Translations under genes and position numbers: made by a program
The notes under the pieces: model-generated
Told to the model about the DNA's origin: nothing
Seen by the model: the letters and a program-made list of their open reading frames with translations, nothing else
Databases searched by the model: none
In this document: positions 9,999 to 18,734 of the stretch, piece after piece
Position numbering within the stretch: position 1 is the stretch's first letter
Layout of the letters: each line of letters opens with the position of its first letter
Origin: Phaeobacter sp. B1627
GTDB taxonomy: Bacteria > Pseudomonadota > Alphaproteobacteria > Rhodobacterales > Rhodobacteraceae
NCBI RefSeq assembly: GCF_006265095.1
Contig: NZ_VCNK01000003.1
Location: 22,709-86,708, forward strand
Direction of reading: 5' to 3'
DNA: 64,000 bases

Positions 9999-10867
9999 AC
10001 CGGGTGCTCCAACAGCGTTTGGGGAATTTCGGGATTGATCTGGTTATGCTCCATCCCGTGCGCCGCGTGATGGGCGGCGATCTCTGCCACGGTGGCGACC
10101 CAGACGTCGCCTGCCGCGAGCACCTTCTCCAGCAGGCGTTCCAGCATCACCGGGCGGGCACCGCGCCCCGAGATCCAGTCATGCACGGTCAGCATGAAGA
10201 GCGACCCGAAGCGCCGGCTGGCCTCAAATTCCTCAACCCACATGCCGAGGATCTCGTCCGTGCCGCGCGGGGCGGGATCGCCGCCGCCGAGGAACTTGAA
10301 GAAAATCGCGTCATCGGTGCCCCAGCTCACCGGCACCTCGACCACGCCGTCGACCGTATGCGGGGTGTCGAACCCCATCAGCGAGCTGTCGTAGAAACCG
10401 AGGCGCTTCACCTCTGCCAGCATATGCGGCGTCATCTCCCAGGCCGGGGAGCGGAAGCCTTTTGGCGTCTCGCCGGTCTGCTTGCGGAAAATCTCGATGG
10501 AGGCTTCCAGCATGCGGGTGAACTCCGCGTCAGAGACCTCGGTGACCAGCTCGTGGAAATAGCCGTGCAGCCCGACCTCGTGACCGGCGTCCATCAGCGC
10601 AGGCAGCATCCAGGGGTGTGCCTCGGCCACCGCCCCTGGAACAAAGAAGCTGCCCTTGACGCCGAGATCCTTCAGGATCGAGCCGATCCGGCGGATCCCG
10701 ACGCGCGGGCCGAAATTTCGCTGCTCAAGGTGACTGAGAAGCTGCGGTACATCATGGCGGTTGTTCCACATCCAGGGCGAATGGGCATCCACGTCCATGC
10801 TGAAGCAAAAGGCCGATGCCTTGCCGTCGGGCCAGGGATAGGGGGCGGGGAGGTCGAGCGTGCTCAT
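9983..10867 (-). CDS. NodB-fold polysaccharide deacetylase family hydrolase
   Basis: A 294-residue cytosolic protein of the NodB/carbohydrate esterase 4 superfamily. Motif 1 aspartates are in FSMDVDAHSPW (about 23-33) and motif 2 is the HxxxH-type LHGYFHE segment, with a FRSPAWEMT motif 3. The absence of a signal peptide and the length resemble the PuuE-like cytosolic amidohydrolases of this fold more than peptidoglycan deacetylases. Within this operon a role in N-deacylating an imported amide is plausible but unproven. It overlaps the SDR gene by 4 bp (10864-10867). Confidence 0.87.
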   Translation of the reverse strand: MSTLDLPAPYPWPDGKASAFCFSMDVDAHSPWMWNNRHDVPQLLSHLEQRNFGPRVGIRRIGSILKDLGVKGSFFVPGAVAEAHPWMLPALMDAGHEVGLHGYFHELVTEVSDAEFTRMLEASIEIFRKQTGETPKGFRSPAWEMTPHMLAEVKRLGFYDSSLMGFDTPHTVDGVVEVPVSWGTDDAIFFKFLGGGDPAPRGTDEILGMWVEEFEASRRFGSLFMLTVHDWISGRGARPVMLERLLEKVLAAGDVWVATVAEIAAHHAAHGMEHNQINPEIPQTLLEHPVWTKS

Positions 10868-11652
10868 AGCGGGGCCTTTTTGTCCTGATAAACGTCCATC
10901 GAACCGATAGAATTGCCGCCGTCCACGGTCAGCGTTGCGCCGGTGACGAAACTGGCGGCCTCACTCGCGAGGTAGAGGGCGGCGGGGACCACATCGTCGG
11001 CGGTGGAGGCCCGTCCCAGCGGCATGGAGGCGGTGACCCGTTTGACATGTTCCTCGGGCAGGGGACTGGCGGTGGAGCCGGCGGCAAATCCGGGCTCCAG
11101 CGCGTTCACACGGATGCCGTAGCGTGCCAGCTCCAGCCCGTAGCCCTTGGTCAGCCGGTCGAGCGCGGTTTTGGACAGGCTATAGGGGGCCGCGGTCAGA
11201 CGCATCTTGCGTGCGGCTCCGGAGGAAATGTTGATCACGCTGCCCTTGCGGTTGGCCCCGATCATCTGGGTCGCGATCCCGCGGGTCATCAGATGGACGG
11301 CGCGCAGGTTGATGTCGAGGATGCGGTCCCATTGCTCGGCATCGGTGTCGAGGAGGAACCCCGAGGGGTAGACGCCTGCGTTGTTGATGAGCACATCGGC
11401 CGCCCCCCAGCGTTGGCCGACCTCACTGACGAGGGCGTCAATCGCCTTTGCATCGCGCAGGTCGCAGGCGCAGCCGAAGCTCCCCTCTGCGCCCAGTTCT
11501 GCGGCGAGGGCATCAAGCGCGCTTTGGTCGGTATCGGTCAGGCAGAGCTTGGCGCCCAGCTTGCCAAAACCATCTGCCAGCCAGCGCCCGACCACGCCGA
11601 GCGCGCCGGTGACGATGACATGTTTGCCTTCAAATTCGGTTCCAAAATTCAT
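10864..11652 (-). CDS. Short-chain dehydrogenase/reductase
   Basis: A 262-residue classical SDR: cofactor-binding TGALGVVG at the N-terminus, NNAG motif, catalytic serine in NISSGAA and the YxxxK motif in the APYSLSKTAL segment. It should interconvert an alcohol and a ketone using NAD(P)H. Three bases after the permease gene and overlapping the deacetylase gene, it belongs to the peptide-type transporter operon and probably acts on the imported compound or its product. The substrate cannot be read from sequence. Confidence 0.9.
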   Translation of the reverse strand: MNFGTEFEGKHVIVTGALGVVGRWLADGFGKLGAKLCLTDTDQSALDALAAELGAEGSFGCACDLRDAKAIDALVSEVGQRWGAADVLINNAGVYPSGFLLDTDAEQWDRILDINLRAVHLMTRGIATQMIGANRKGSVINISSGAARKMRLTAAPYSLSKTALDRLTKGYGLELARYGIRVNALEPGFAAGSTASPLPEEHVKRVTASMPLGRASTADDVVPAALYLASEAASFVTGATLTVDGGNSIGSMDVYQDKKAPL

Positions 11653-11655
11653 GAC

Positions 11656-12522
11656 TTACCGTGACTTAGGGTTGAGGTAGGCGCTGAGGCGGTCACCAAT
11701 CAGGTTGACCGACAGCACGAGGAGGAAGAGGCAGAGCCCCGGGAAGGTCGCGATCCACCAGGCGGTGGAGACGTAGTTCCGCCCGACGCTGAGCATCGCA
11801 CCCCAGCTCGCGGTGGGGGGCTGGACGCCGAGACCAAGGAAGGACAGGCCCGCCTCAAACAGGACCATCAGGCCGAACTCCAATGTGGCCACCACAGCAA
11901 GCGGGGCGAGGATGTTTGGCAGGATGTGCAGGAACAGCACCCGCAGGGGCCCCGCCCCCATCGCCCTTGCGAGCCGCACATAGGGCTGGTTTGATATCGC
12001 CAGCGTCTGGCCATAGGCCACGCGGGCATAGCGCGGCCAGCGGGTCAGGGCGAGGACAAGCACCACATTCGTGAAACCGGGGCCCAGGACCGACACCATG
12101 ATGATCGCCAGCAGGATCGCCGGGATCGACAGGAAAATATCAACGAGGCGCATCACAACCACCTCGACCCAGCTGCCGCGATAGCCCGCCAGCATGCCCA
12201 GCGTGATCCCCACTGCGCCCGACAGGATCACCGACAGGACCGCGACCGAAAGCGAGACCCGCGCGCCGTAGATGACACGGCTGAGCAGATCGCGGCCAAG
12301 CTCGTCCGAGCCGAGCAGATAGTAGGTGCCCCGTGCCTCGGTTCCGGGCGGTTTGAGCCGACCCATCAGGTTTTGCGTGTCGGGATTGTAGGGGGCGATC
12401 AAAGGCGCGAAAATCGCCACAATGACCAGGGCGGCGAGGATCGCCACGAAGACGCCTGCGGGAACGCCGCCGTTGGCTTGCGGCAGGAACAGGCGCCGCC
12501 ATGTTGCGGTCAGCGCGGTCAT
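11656..12522 (-). CDS. Peptide-type ABC transporter permease (DppC-like)
   Basis: A 288-residue inner-membrane permease with the N-terminal helix, the extracytoplasmic loop of OppC/DppC type (LMGRLKPPGTEARGT, then LGSDELGRDLLSRVIYGARVSL) and the EAA loop facing the ATPases (LARAMGAGPLRVLFLHILPN). Overlaps the DppB-like permease gene by 4 bp (12519-12522). Forms the channel heterodimer with it. Confidence 0.94.
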   Translation of the reverse strand: MTALTATWRRLFLPQANGGVPAGVFVAILAALVIVAIFAPLIAPYNPDTQNLMGRLKPPGTEARGTYYLLGSDELGRDLLSRVIYGARVSLSVAVLSVILSGAVGITLGMLAGYRGSWVEVVVMRLVDIFLSIPAILLAIIMVSVLGPGFTNVVLVLALTRWPRYARVAYGQTLAISNQPYVRLARAMGAGPLRVLFLHILPNILAPLAVVATLEFGLMVLFEAGLSFLGLGVQPPTASWGAMLSVGRNYVSTAWWIATFPGLCLFLLVLSVNLIGDRLSAYLNPKSR

Positions 12523-13445
12523 GCCCGGCCCCCCTTGCGGATGCGCGGATCGACCACGCTATACAGGATATCGGCCACCAGGTTGACGCTGATGGTGACA
12601 AAGGCGCCCAGCAGGACGATGCCCTGAACCACCACGAAATCGCGGGCTTGTACCGACTGCACGGTGAGCTGCCCCAGGCCGGGCCATGCGAAGACGGTTT
12701 CAACGATCACCGCCCCCGCGAGAAGCTGCGAGATTTCCAGGGCGCTGATCGAGATCACGGGGATCAGCGAGTTCCGGATCAGGTGTTTGCCGACCAGCCG
12801 CCCGGTGGTGACGCCGCGTGCGCGGGCGGAGCGGATATAGTCCTTCGACATCTCGTCGAGGATCGAACTGCGGGCGATCCGTGCGTAGGTTGCCATCGAC
12901 AGCAGCCCCAGCGCGATCGACGGCATGATGAGATGGCTGAAACTGCCCGACCCCGACGGCGGCAGCCAGCGCAGCCAGACCCCGAAGACCATGATCATCA
13001 GGATGCCGCTCCAGAAGGTCGGCATGCTTTGGGCGCCCAGCACGACCCCCATCAGCAGGTTCGTGGCGCGATACCTGCGCCAGATCGCCATGGCAAGGCC
13101 GACCGGCAAGCCGATCACAAACGCCACAAGGAGCGCCCCGCCGGTCAGTTGCAGCGTATAGGGCAGCCGCGACATGATGATTTCGGTGACGGCAACATTT
13201 TGGACATAGGATGTCCCGAAGTCGAGCCGCAGCATATCCCAGAGGTAGTTCACATATTGGACGACCAGCGGCTGATCGAGGCCGAGCGACCGGCGCAGGG
13301 CGTCGATATCCGCCTGTGTCGCCGTTTCAGGCACCAGCAGGTAGGTGGGATCTCCGGTCAGGCGCTGGATGAAGAACACCAGCGTCATCACGCCGAAGAT
13401 CGCCACCAGCGCCTGACCCAGTCTTTGAAGGAGGAAGACTGACAT
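12519..13445 (-). CDS. Peptide-type ABC transporter permease (DppB-like)
   Basis: A 308-residue permease beginning MSVFLLQRLGQALVAIFGVM, the signature N-terminus of OppB/DppB proteins, with the VVQYVNYLWDMLRLDFGTS region and the EAA loop IRSARARGVTTGRLVGKHLIRN. An AGGCAGG lies shortly before the ATG. It starts 7 bp after the binding-protein gene ends. Confidence 0.94.
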   Translation of the reverse strand: MSVFLLQRLGQALVAIFGVMTLVFFIQRLTGDPTYLLVPETATQADIDALRRSLGLDQPLVVQYVNYLWDMLRLDFGTSYVQNVAVTEIIMSRLPYTLQLTGGALLVAFVIGLPVGLAMAIWRRYRATNLLMGVVLGAQSMPTFWSGILMIMVFGVWLRWLPPSGSGSFSHLIMPSIALGLLSMATYARIARSSILDEMSKDYIRSARARGVTTGRLVGKHLIRNSLIPVISISALEISQLLAGAVIVETVFAWPGLGQLTVQSVQARDFVVVQGIVLLGAFVTISVNLVADILYSVVDPRIRKGGRA

Positions 13446-13452
13446 GGCCTGC

Positions 13453-14943
13453 CTATTCGCTCCAGTTCATGCGGTTCAGGAACAGGCTCTCGTTTGCCGT
13501 CGGCGTCCATTCCAGATTTTCCGATGCCCCGTAAAGAGCCACCGCCTGATAGAGCGGCAGGATATAGGCATTGTCGTGAACGATCTGCTGGACGTTGCTG
13601 TAGGCCTCCATGCGGGTCTCGTCATCCAGCGCGGTGCGCCCTTTTTCCAGCAGGCTGTCGAGGTCCGCGTCATTCACCCGGCTCCAGCTGGAGGAGGAAT
13701 GCAGGAGCGGAAACTGGACCCCGTCAACGTCCTGACAGGCGCAGGACCAGCGGCCGAAGCTGAGATAGGGCCGTTCGGACTGCTCCGGCGCGCGGGCCGC
13801 TTGCAGGTAGGTGCTCATGTCGGTCATCGAGATCTCGACGTCAAAGCCCGCTTCGGTGAGCATCTGCTGAATGGCTTGCACGATGCGCTGATCGTAGACA
13901 GGCGAGGTGGCGAATTGCATCGGCGTGTTGCCCGCGCCGGTTTCCGCGACGATGCGCTTGGCTTCCTCCGGGTCGTAGGGGATCGCCGCTGCGTCCGCGA
14001 CGTAGCCGTAGTGCGATGGCGTCGCCATCTGGTGAACCACCGTTTCACCCCCGGCCAAAATACCCTGCACGATGCCCTCGCGGTCGATCGCCATGGTGGC
14101 CGCCTTGCGGACCTCGGGATCATCAAACGGCGCCCGAATGGTGTTCATGCCCATGAAGGCCACCCGCTCGGTCGGGGCGGTGAGGACCTGAATGCCGGAT
14201 TGGGTCTCAAGCTGCCGCGCGAAATCGCTGTCGATCGACACGATAAGGTCCGCGGTGCCCGCACTCAGATTCGCCACCCGGGTGGAGGCATCGGGCACGG
14301 CGACAAAGGAGACGGTCTCGAACGGGCCGGTATCGCCCCAATAGTTTTCGTTCCGGCTCAGTGTCACGTCCACGCCGCGCTTCCAGCCTTCAAACGTGAA
14401 GGGACCGGAGCCCACGGGAGCCGCGTTGAAGGCCTCGTTCCCGACCGCTTCAACCACGTGTTTGGGCACGACGGAGAGCTTCACAAGCTGTGCCAGCAGC
14501 ACCGGGTAGGCACCTTTGGTGGTGAGCGTCACCTCATATTCGCCGGTGGGTTCGGCGCCGATGATCTGGTTGAACTGACCCAGTTGCGGGGAGCCGAATT
14601 CAGGGTTGGTGATGCGCTGGATCGAAAAGGCGACATCCTCCGCCGTCAACGGTTCGCCGTCATGGAAGACCACATCGTCGCGGATCGTCAGCACCATCTC
14701 GGTGTCTGAAACCTGTTTCCAGTCGGTCGCGATCTGCGGAATGATTTTGCCCGCGTTATCCCGGGTCACGATGTTGTCAAAAATGTTGCGATAGACGTAG
14801 TAGCTGTCGGGGTTCCACTGTTGGTGCGGGTCCAGCGTGGATGGCTCGTTCACCAGGTTGACGGTGAAGTCCTGCGCCATCAAAGCGGGCGCGGACAACA
14901 GCGTGACAGCGGCGGCGATGCCATGGGTAAATGCACGTATCAT
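13453..14943 (-). CDS. Peptide-type ABC substrate-binding protein (copy 1)
   Basis: A 496-residue periplasmic binding protein of the SBP_bac_5 (DppA/OppA-like) family with a Sec signal peptide (about 23 residues, cleavage after ALMAQ-like end). Conserved family segments include LVNEPSTLDPHQQWNPDSYY and the TIRDDVVFHDGEPLTAEDV stretch. It is closely similar over its whole length to the upstream neighbour 15010-16524, so the two are tandem paralogues serving one transporter. The solute should be peptide-like or amide-like. Confidence 0.93.
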   Translation of the reverse strand: MIRAFTHGIAAAVTLLSAPALMAQDFTVNLVNEPSTLDPHQQWNPDSYYVYRNIFDNIVTRDNAGKIIPQIATDWKQVSDTEMVLTIRDDVVFHDGEPLTAEDVAFSIQRITNPEFGSPQLGQFNQIIGAEPTGEYEVTLTTKGAYPVLLAQLVKLSVVPKHVVEAVGNEAFNAAPVGSGPFTFEGWKRGVDVTLSRNENYWGDTGPFETVSFVAVPDASTRVANLSAGTADLIVSIDSDFARQLETQSGIQVLTAPTERVAFMGMNTIRAPFDDPEVRKAATMAIDREGIVQGILAGGETVVHQMATPSHYGYVADAAAIPYDPEEAKRIVAETGAGNTPMQFATSPVYDQRIVQAIQQMLTEAGFDVEISMTDMSTYLQAARAPEQSERPYLSFGRWSCACQDVDGVQFPLLHSSSSWSRVNDADLDSLLEKGRTALDDETRMEAYSNVQQIVHDNAYILPLYQAVALYGASENLEWTPTANESLFLNRMNWSE

Positions 14944-15009
14944 GGTCTGATCTTTCCTTCAAAGCTGCGGGAATGAGGGGCCGTGCATCCGGCGCGGCCC
15001 CAGGGCCGG

Positions 15010-16524
15010 TCACTCGGTCCAGCTCATGCGGTTGATGAACAGGCTTTCGTTGGAGGTCGGCTGCCAGTCCAGATTTTCAGCCGCGCCGTAGATGATCGCG
15101 GCCTGATAGAGCGGCAGAATGTCCGCATCGCTCAGCGCCATGCGATTGATCCGGGCATAGAGCTCCGCGCGTTTGGCCTCGTCCAATTCGCTGCGGGCCG
15201 CGTCCAGCAGAGCGTCGATTTCGCCATCCTTCACCCGGCTCCAGTTGGAAGAGGAATGCAGCAGGGGGTACATGATCCCGTCCGGATCCTGACAGGCGCA
15301 GGACCAGCGCGAGAAGGTCAGCATCGGTGCCTGCTCCGGAGAGGTTTGCTGATCCTTCAGCCATGTCGCCATGTCGTTGGTTTCGATCGAGACCTTCAGC
15401 CCCACATCGGTCAGCATCTGTTGGATGGCCTGAACCACGCGCTGATCGAAGACAGGTGACGTCGCCAGTTCGATCTCGGCCTCCGGCGCGGTCTCCAGCC
15501 CGGCAATGAGTTCGCGGGCTTTTTCGGGGTCGTAGTCGAACCCCTCGATGCCCTCGGCCCAGCCGAAATGGGCGGGAGACAGCATCTGGTCGACGATCTG
15601 CGGATAGCCCCCCAGCAGGCCTTCGACGATGGCTTCGCGGTCGATTGCATGGCCGATCGCCCGGCGCAGGTCCGGCTGGTCGAGCGGCGCAAGGGCGCTG
15701 TTCATCGCGAAATAGGCCACCCGTTCCGTGTTGACGGTGAGGACCTTGCCCTGTCCGCCGTTTTCGACCTGTTGCGCGAGATCGGTGTTCAGCGTCACCA
15801 CAAGATCTGCGGCGCCGGCCTGAAGGTCCGCCACGCGGGTCGCCGCATCCGGCACGGCGCGGAAGACGACGGATTCGAACGGACCCTTGTCGCCCCAGTA
15901 GTTGTCATTCTTCGTCACGGTGACCGAGACGCCACGGTCCCAGCTTGAGAAAACATATGGGCCGGAGCCGACCGGGGCTTCGTTGAACTCCGCCGAGGTC
16001 ATGGTCGACGCGATATGTTTCGGCACGATCGAGAGTTTCACCAGTTGTGCCAGCAGTGCCGGATAGGCGCCGTCGGTGGTCAGTGTGACCTCATTGTCGC
16101 CGGTCACCTCGGCCTTGATGATCTTGTTGAACTGACCGAGCTGCGGAGAGGCGAAATCTGTGTCGGTGATCCGTTCGACTGTATAGACCACATCCTCAGC
16201 CGTGAGCGGCGTGCCGTCGTGAAAAGTCACATCGTCTCGGATGGTGAAGACGGTCTCGGTGTCGCTGATCCGTTTCCATTCGGTCGCAATCTGCGGCTCA
16301 ATATCGCCTGCGTCATTGCGGGTTACCATGTTGTCGAAAATATTGCGGTAAATGTAGTAGCTGTCCGGATTCCACTGCTGGTGTGGGTCGAGCGATGACG
16401 GCTCGTTCACCAGATCGACGGTCAGGACGTCCTTTGCATAGGCGGGGGTGAGCGCGGAAATCGCGACCCCCAGGGATAGGGCAATTGGCAGCGCGAAACG
16501 CGCCGCCCTCTTGGTGGCTTTCAT
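15010..16524 (-). CDS. Peptide-type ABC substrate-binding protein (copy 2)
   Basis: A 504-residue SBP_bac_5 protein with a Sec signal peptide (ends at about PAYA, residue 30). It shares long identical blocks with the next gene, such as DPHQQWNPDSYY, IRDDV.FHDG.PLTAEDV, SPQLGQFN and LLAQLVKLS, and both end in an SLFxNRMxWxE motif. ATG at 16524 overlaps the stop of the GntR gene by 4 bp (ATGA). Having two receptors for one permease suggests related solutes or two affinity ranges. Confidence 0.93.
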   Translation of the reverse strand: MKATKRAARFALPIALSLGVAISALTPAYAKDVLTVDLVNEPSSLDPHQQWNPDSYYIYRNIFDNMVTRNDAGDIEPQIATEWKRISDTETVFTIRDDVTFHDGTPLTAEDVVYTVERITDTDFASPQLGQFNKIIKAEVTGDNEVTLTTDGAYPALLAQLVKLSIVPKHIASTMTSAEFNEAPVGSGPYVFSSWDRGVSVTVTKNDNYWGDKGPFESVVFRAVPDAATRVADLQAGAADLVVTLNTDLAQQVENGGQGKVLTVNTERVAYFAMNSALAPLDQPDLRRAIGHAIDREAIVEGLLGGYPQIVDQMLSPAHFGWAEGIEGFDYDPEKARELIAGLETAPEAEIELATSPVFDQRVVQAIQQMLTDVGLKVSIETNDMATWLKDQQTSPEQAPMLTFSRWSCACQDPDGIMYPLLHSSSNWSRVKDGEIDALLDAARSELDEAKRAELYARINRMALSDADILPLYQAAIIYGAAENLDWQPTSNESLFINRMSWTE

Positions 16525-17342
16525 GAGGTCACTCCTTTGTTGGACAGGATCCCGGACTCGTCTGCGACTGTTGTCCCGGGGGTTGCGCCTGTATCCGACC
16601 TTGACTGGTCGTTGTTGGACGAGGCGTCTTGGGCGTCTGTTGCAACGCCAAGCTCGGTGCGGTTGCGCATCAGGCCCGCAACGGCAAATTCCTGGAATGC
16701 GGCAATATCGGCCATTCGGAGGGCGGCGATCCGTGCGCCGTCGCCAACCGCGGCAGCCTCCACCAGTTTCCGCGCCTCGCAGGCCGCAAGGGGAGGCAAA
16801 GCCGGGGTTTCAAGAAAGCGCAGGATACGTTCGGAGTGGTCCCATAGCCCGGTGAGGAAATGGGTCATCAGATGGTTCCCGACGGTTTCGGAGAGCAGGT
16901 CGAGCAACGCGCGCTCATAGGCGCGCCGCGTTGTGATGCTGGCCGCGTCGCGCTGGTCTGCCAGCACGTCAATCATTTCAGCCAATTCGTTCAGGCGGTC
17001 CAGCGCTGATGCGTCGGGGCGCGCCTCGGCAAGGCAGGACTCCACCTGTCGCCGCGCCGAGATCACATCACCGATCAGCCCGCCGGTGACCGGAAGCACC
17101 TTCCAGCCCGCGCGTCGAATGGGATGTACCAGCCCCTGTGCCGACAACCTCGCCAGTGCGATACGCACGGCGGCGCGGCCCAACCCAAACCGTTCTGAGA
17201 GCTGCGCCTCGGTCGCAATCGAGCCGGGCAGTAGTTCGCATGACTGAACGGCGACCTTCAGCCGGTCCTCGGCAAAGCTGGTTTTCTGCGCGGGGACAAG
17301 CGGGTCGTTTTTGCCCTTGAACGGCGATGTCGGATCAAACAT
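16521..17342 (-). CDS. GntR-family transcriptional regulator (FCD type)
   Basis: A 273-residue regulator: winged helix-turn-helix (LPGSIATEAQLSERFGLGRA followed by VRIALARLSAQGLV, about 38-75) and an all-helical FCD ligand domain (about 85-225). The last 45 residues are Asn/Asp/Ser/Thr/Gly-rich and look disordered. First gene of the leftward transporter operon, overlapping the binding-protein gene by 4 bp, so regulator and transporter are co-transcribed. Two copies of a TNTGAA-N4-TTCAAA repeat lie just upstream and are the likely autoregulatory site. Confidence 0.9.
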   Translation of the reverse strand: MFDPTSPFKGKNDPLVPAQKTSFAEDRLKVAVQSCELLPGSIATEAQLSERFGLGRAAVRIALARLSAQGLVHPIRRAGWKVLPVTGGLIGDVISARRQVESCLAEARPDASALDRLNELAEMIDVLADQRDAASITTRRAYERALLDLLSETVGNHLMTHFLTGLWDHSERILRFLETPALPPLAACEARKLVEAAAVGDGARIAALRMADIAAFQEFAVAGLMRNRTELGVATDAQDASSNNDQSRSDTGATPGTTVADESGILSNKGVTS

Positions 17343-17384
17343 GCGATCTTCCTTGGGTTTCCTATAAAGATGCTAAGTGCAAGC

Positions 17385-17422
17385 TATGAACATTTTCAAA
17401 TGTTATTTTGAACATTTTCAAA
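17385..17422. promoter_or_regulatory. Twin inverted repeats, probable GntR operator
   Basis: Two copies of the same imperfect palindrome, TATGAACATTTTCAAA (17385-17400) and TTTGAACATTTTCAAA (17407-17422), with starts 22 bp (two helical turns) apart. They lie 43-80 bp upstream of the GntR start codon at 17342. Dyad symmetry is TTTGAA-N4-TTCAAA. The position suggests autoregulation; there is no direct evidence of binding. Confidence 0.6.
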
Positions 17423-17553
17423 GCCACGGTTGCCGAGACCCGGTTTCGGGCGGGGTAGTGCCTGGAATTTAGGCGGCAGATTTTGGGGCGCCGGGTGTCC
17501 TCGGCGCGGCGGCGGGCGGCTGACCTCTGCTCCTGCAGGTCGGCGGTCGTGCC

Positions 17554-17613
17554 TGGAGAACTATCCGGGAAATTATCCGGTGTGTTGTTCGGGGTGTCGT
17601 TGGGTGTGTTGTC
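17554..17613. repeat. Degenerate 12-bp tandem repeat, five units
   Basis: Five consecutive 12-bp units: TGGAGAACTATC, CGGGAAATTATC, CGGTGTGTTGTT, CGGGGTGTCGTT, GGGTGTGTTGTC. On the minus strand they would read (N/D)-(N/D/S)-(T/F/S)-P repeats, but I do not see a supported gene there. Confidence 0.65.
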
Positions 17614-18006
17614 TGGGGGGGGGCGCCTACCACGGCATTGGCATGCCGGTGCGGGGGCGATCAGCACCGAAAGCGTTGCCTGGCTGCCCTATGGCCGATC
17701 GGGTTGGTGAATGCGTGTCGCGGATCGTTGCTGTCAAGGCTGTAATAATTAGGATGCGAAATCCCTTGGATATGGACCGAATTGGGGATATTGGGGCCAA
17801 TTATCGGCGGTGGAGCTAAATACATATTACAAATGTTGACATATTGGCGAAAGGCCTGTAGCTGCAGATGCAATGCTTTTGAACGAGCGGCTGCGATGCT
17901 GCCGGAAGATCCGGGACCGAAGCCGTGCGGCTGCGACGAGCCGGGGGAGAGAGTTGCAACGCCTGCCTGACTATCGGCTGCAAAACGCGAGACCATAGGA
18001 AAAGAA

Positions 18007-18732
18007 ATGACCGAGTATACCCTGTCCGACGAGACGCGCGACAAACTGCGCAGTGTTTCCACGGCCTCTGTTGCCACCGCGCTTTATAAACGCGGGCTAC
18101 GCAATCAATTCGTGCAGGGCGTCACGCCAGTCGAGCGCAAGCCGGTGACCATGGTCGGTCAGGCCTTCACCCTGCGCTATATCCCGGCGCGCGAAGACCG
18201 CAACCCGATCACGGTCTTTCGCAACCGCGATCACAAACAGCGCGTCGCCGTCGAGACCTGTCCCGAAGGTCACGTCCTGGTGATGGATGCGCGCAAGGAC
18301 AGTCGCGCCGCCACGGCCGGCTCAATCCTTGTCACCCGGCTGCAGCAGCGGGGGGTGGCGGGGGTGGTCTCTGACGGCGGTGTGCGCGACGCGGCGGGCA
18401 TCGGGGCGCTCGATATGCCTGCCTATTTCGCCTGCGCCTCGGCCCCGACAAACCTGACGCTGCACGAGGCGATCGACATCAATGTCCCGATTTCCTGCGG
18501 CGATGCGGCGGTGTTTCCCGGCGACGTTATGCTGGGCGACGGCGATGGCGTCATGGTCATCCCCGCACATCTCGCGGATGAGATCGCAGCGGAGTGCAGC
18601 GAAATGGAAGCCTATGAGGATTTCGTCCTGGAGCAGGTCAACCAGGGTGCGGGGATCATCGGTCTTTACCCCGGTACCGACGAAGAGAGCATCACTAAAT
18701 TCAACGCATGGCGCGAAAAGACGGGACGATAA
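18007..18732 (+). CDS. RraA-family protein, probable sugar-acid lyase or hydratase
   Basis: A 241-residue RraA/HMG-aldolase superfamily protein. The metal and phosphate-binding core is visible: the VVSDGGVRDAAGI segment (Arg-Asp pair) and the GDGDGVMVIP segment. Family members include the RNase E inhibitor RraA and class II aldolases such as 4-hydroxy-4-methyl-2-oxoglutarate aldolase; longer proteins like this, about 240 residues, are usually metabolic. AGGAAAAG precedes the ATG. Next to a ketoglutarate-semialdehyde dehydrogenase and a TTT carboxylate transporter, a role on an oxo-acid intermediate is likely; the exact reaction is not known. Confidence 0.85.
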   Translation: MTEYTLSDETRDKLRSVSTASVATALYKRGLRNQFVQGVTPVERKPVTMVGQAFTLRYIPAREDRNPITVFRNRDHKQRVAVETCPEGHVLVMDARKDSRAATAGSILVTRLQQRGVAGVVSDGGVRDAAGIGALDMPAYFACASAPTNLTLHEAIDINVPISCGDAAVFPGDVMLGDGDGVMVIPAHLADEIAAECSEMEAYEDFVLEQVNQGAGIIGLYPGTDEESITKFNAWREKTGR

Positions 18733-18734
18733 AC

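Larger units (their letters stand above)
17343..18006. other. Divergent intergenic region, GntR operon / RraA cluster
   Basis: Besides the twin operator-like repeats and the 12-bp array listed separately, this 664-bp gap holds an AT-rich stretch at about 17740-17850 (ATTAGGATGCG, AAATACATATTACAAATG) that probably contains the promoter of the rightward cluster. No supported gene. Confidence 0.55.

Noticed and set aside
17362..17667. A 101-codon minus-strand frame with Asn-Thr-Pro repeats
   Set aside because: The repeat-like protein part comes from the 12-bp DNA array, there is no ribosome site, and it runs through the operator-like repeats of the GntR gene.
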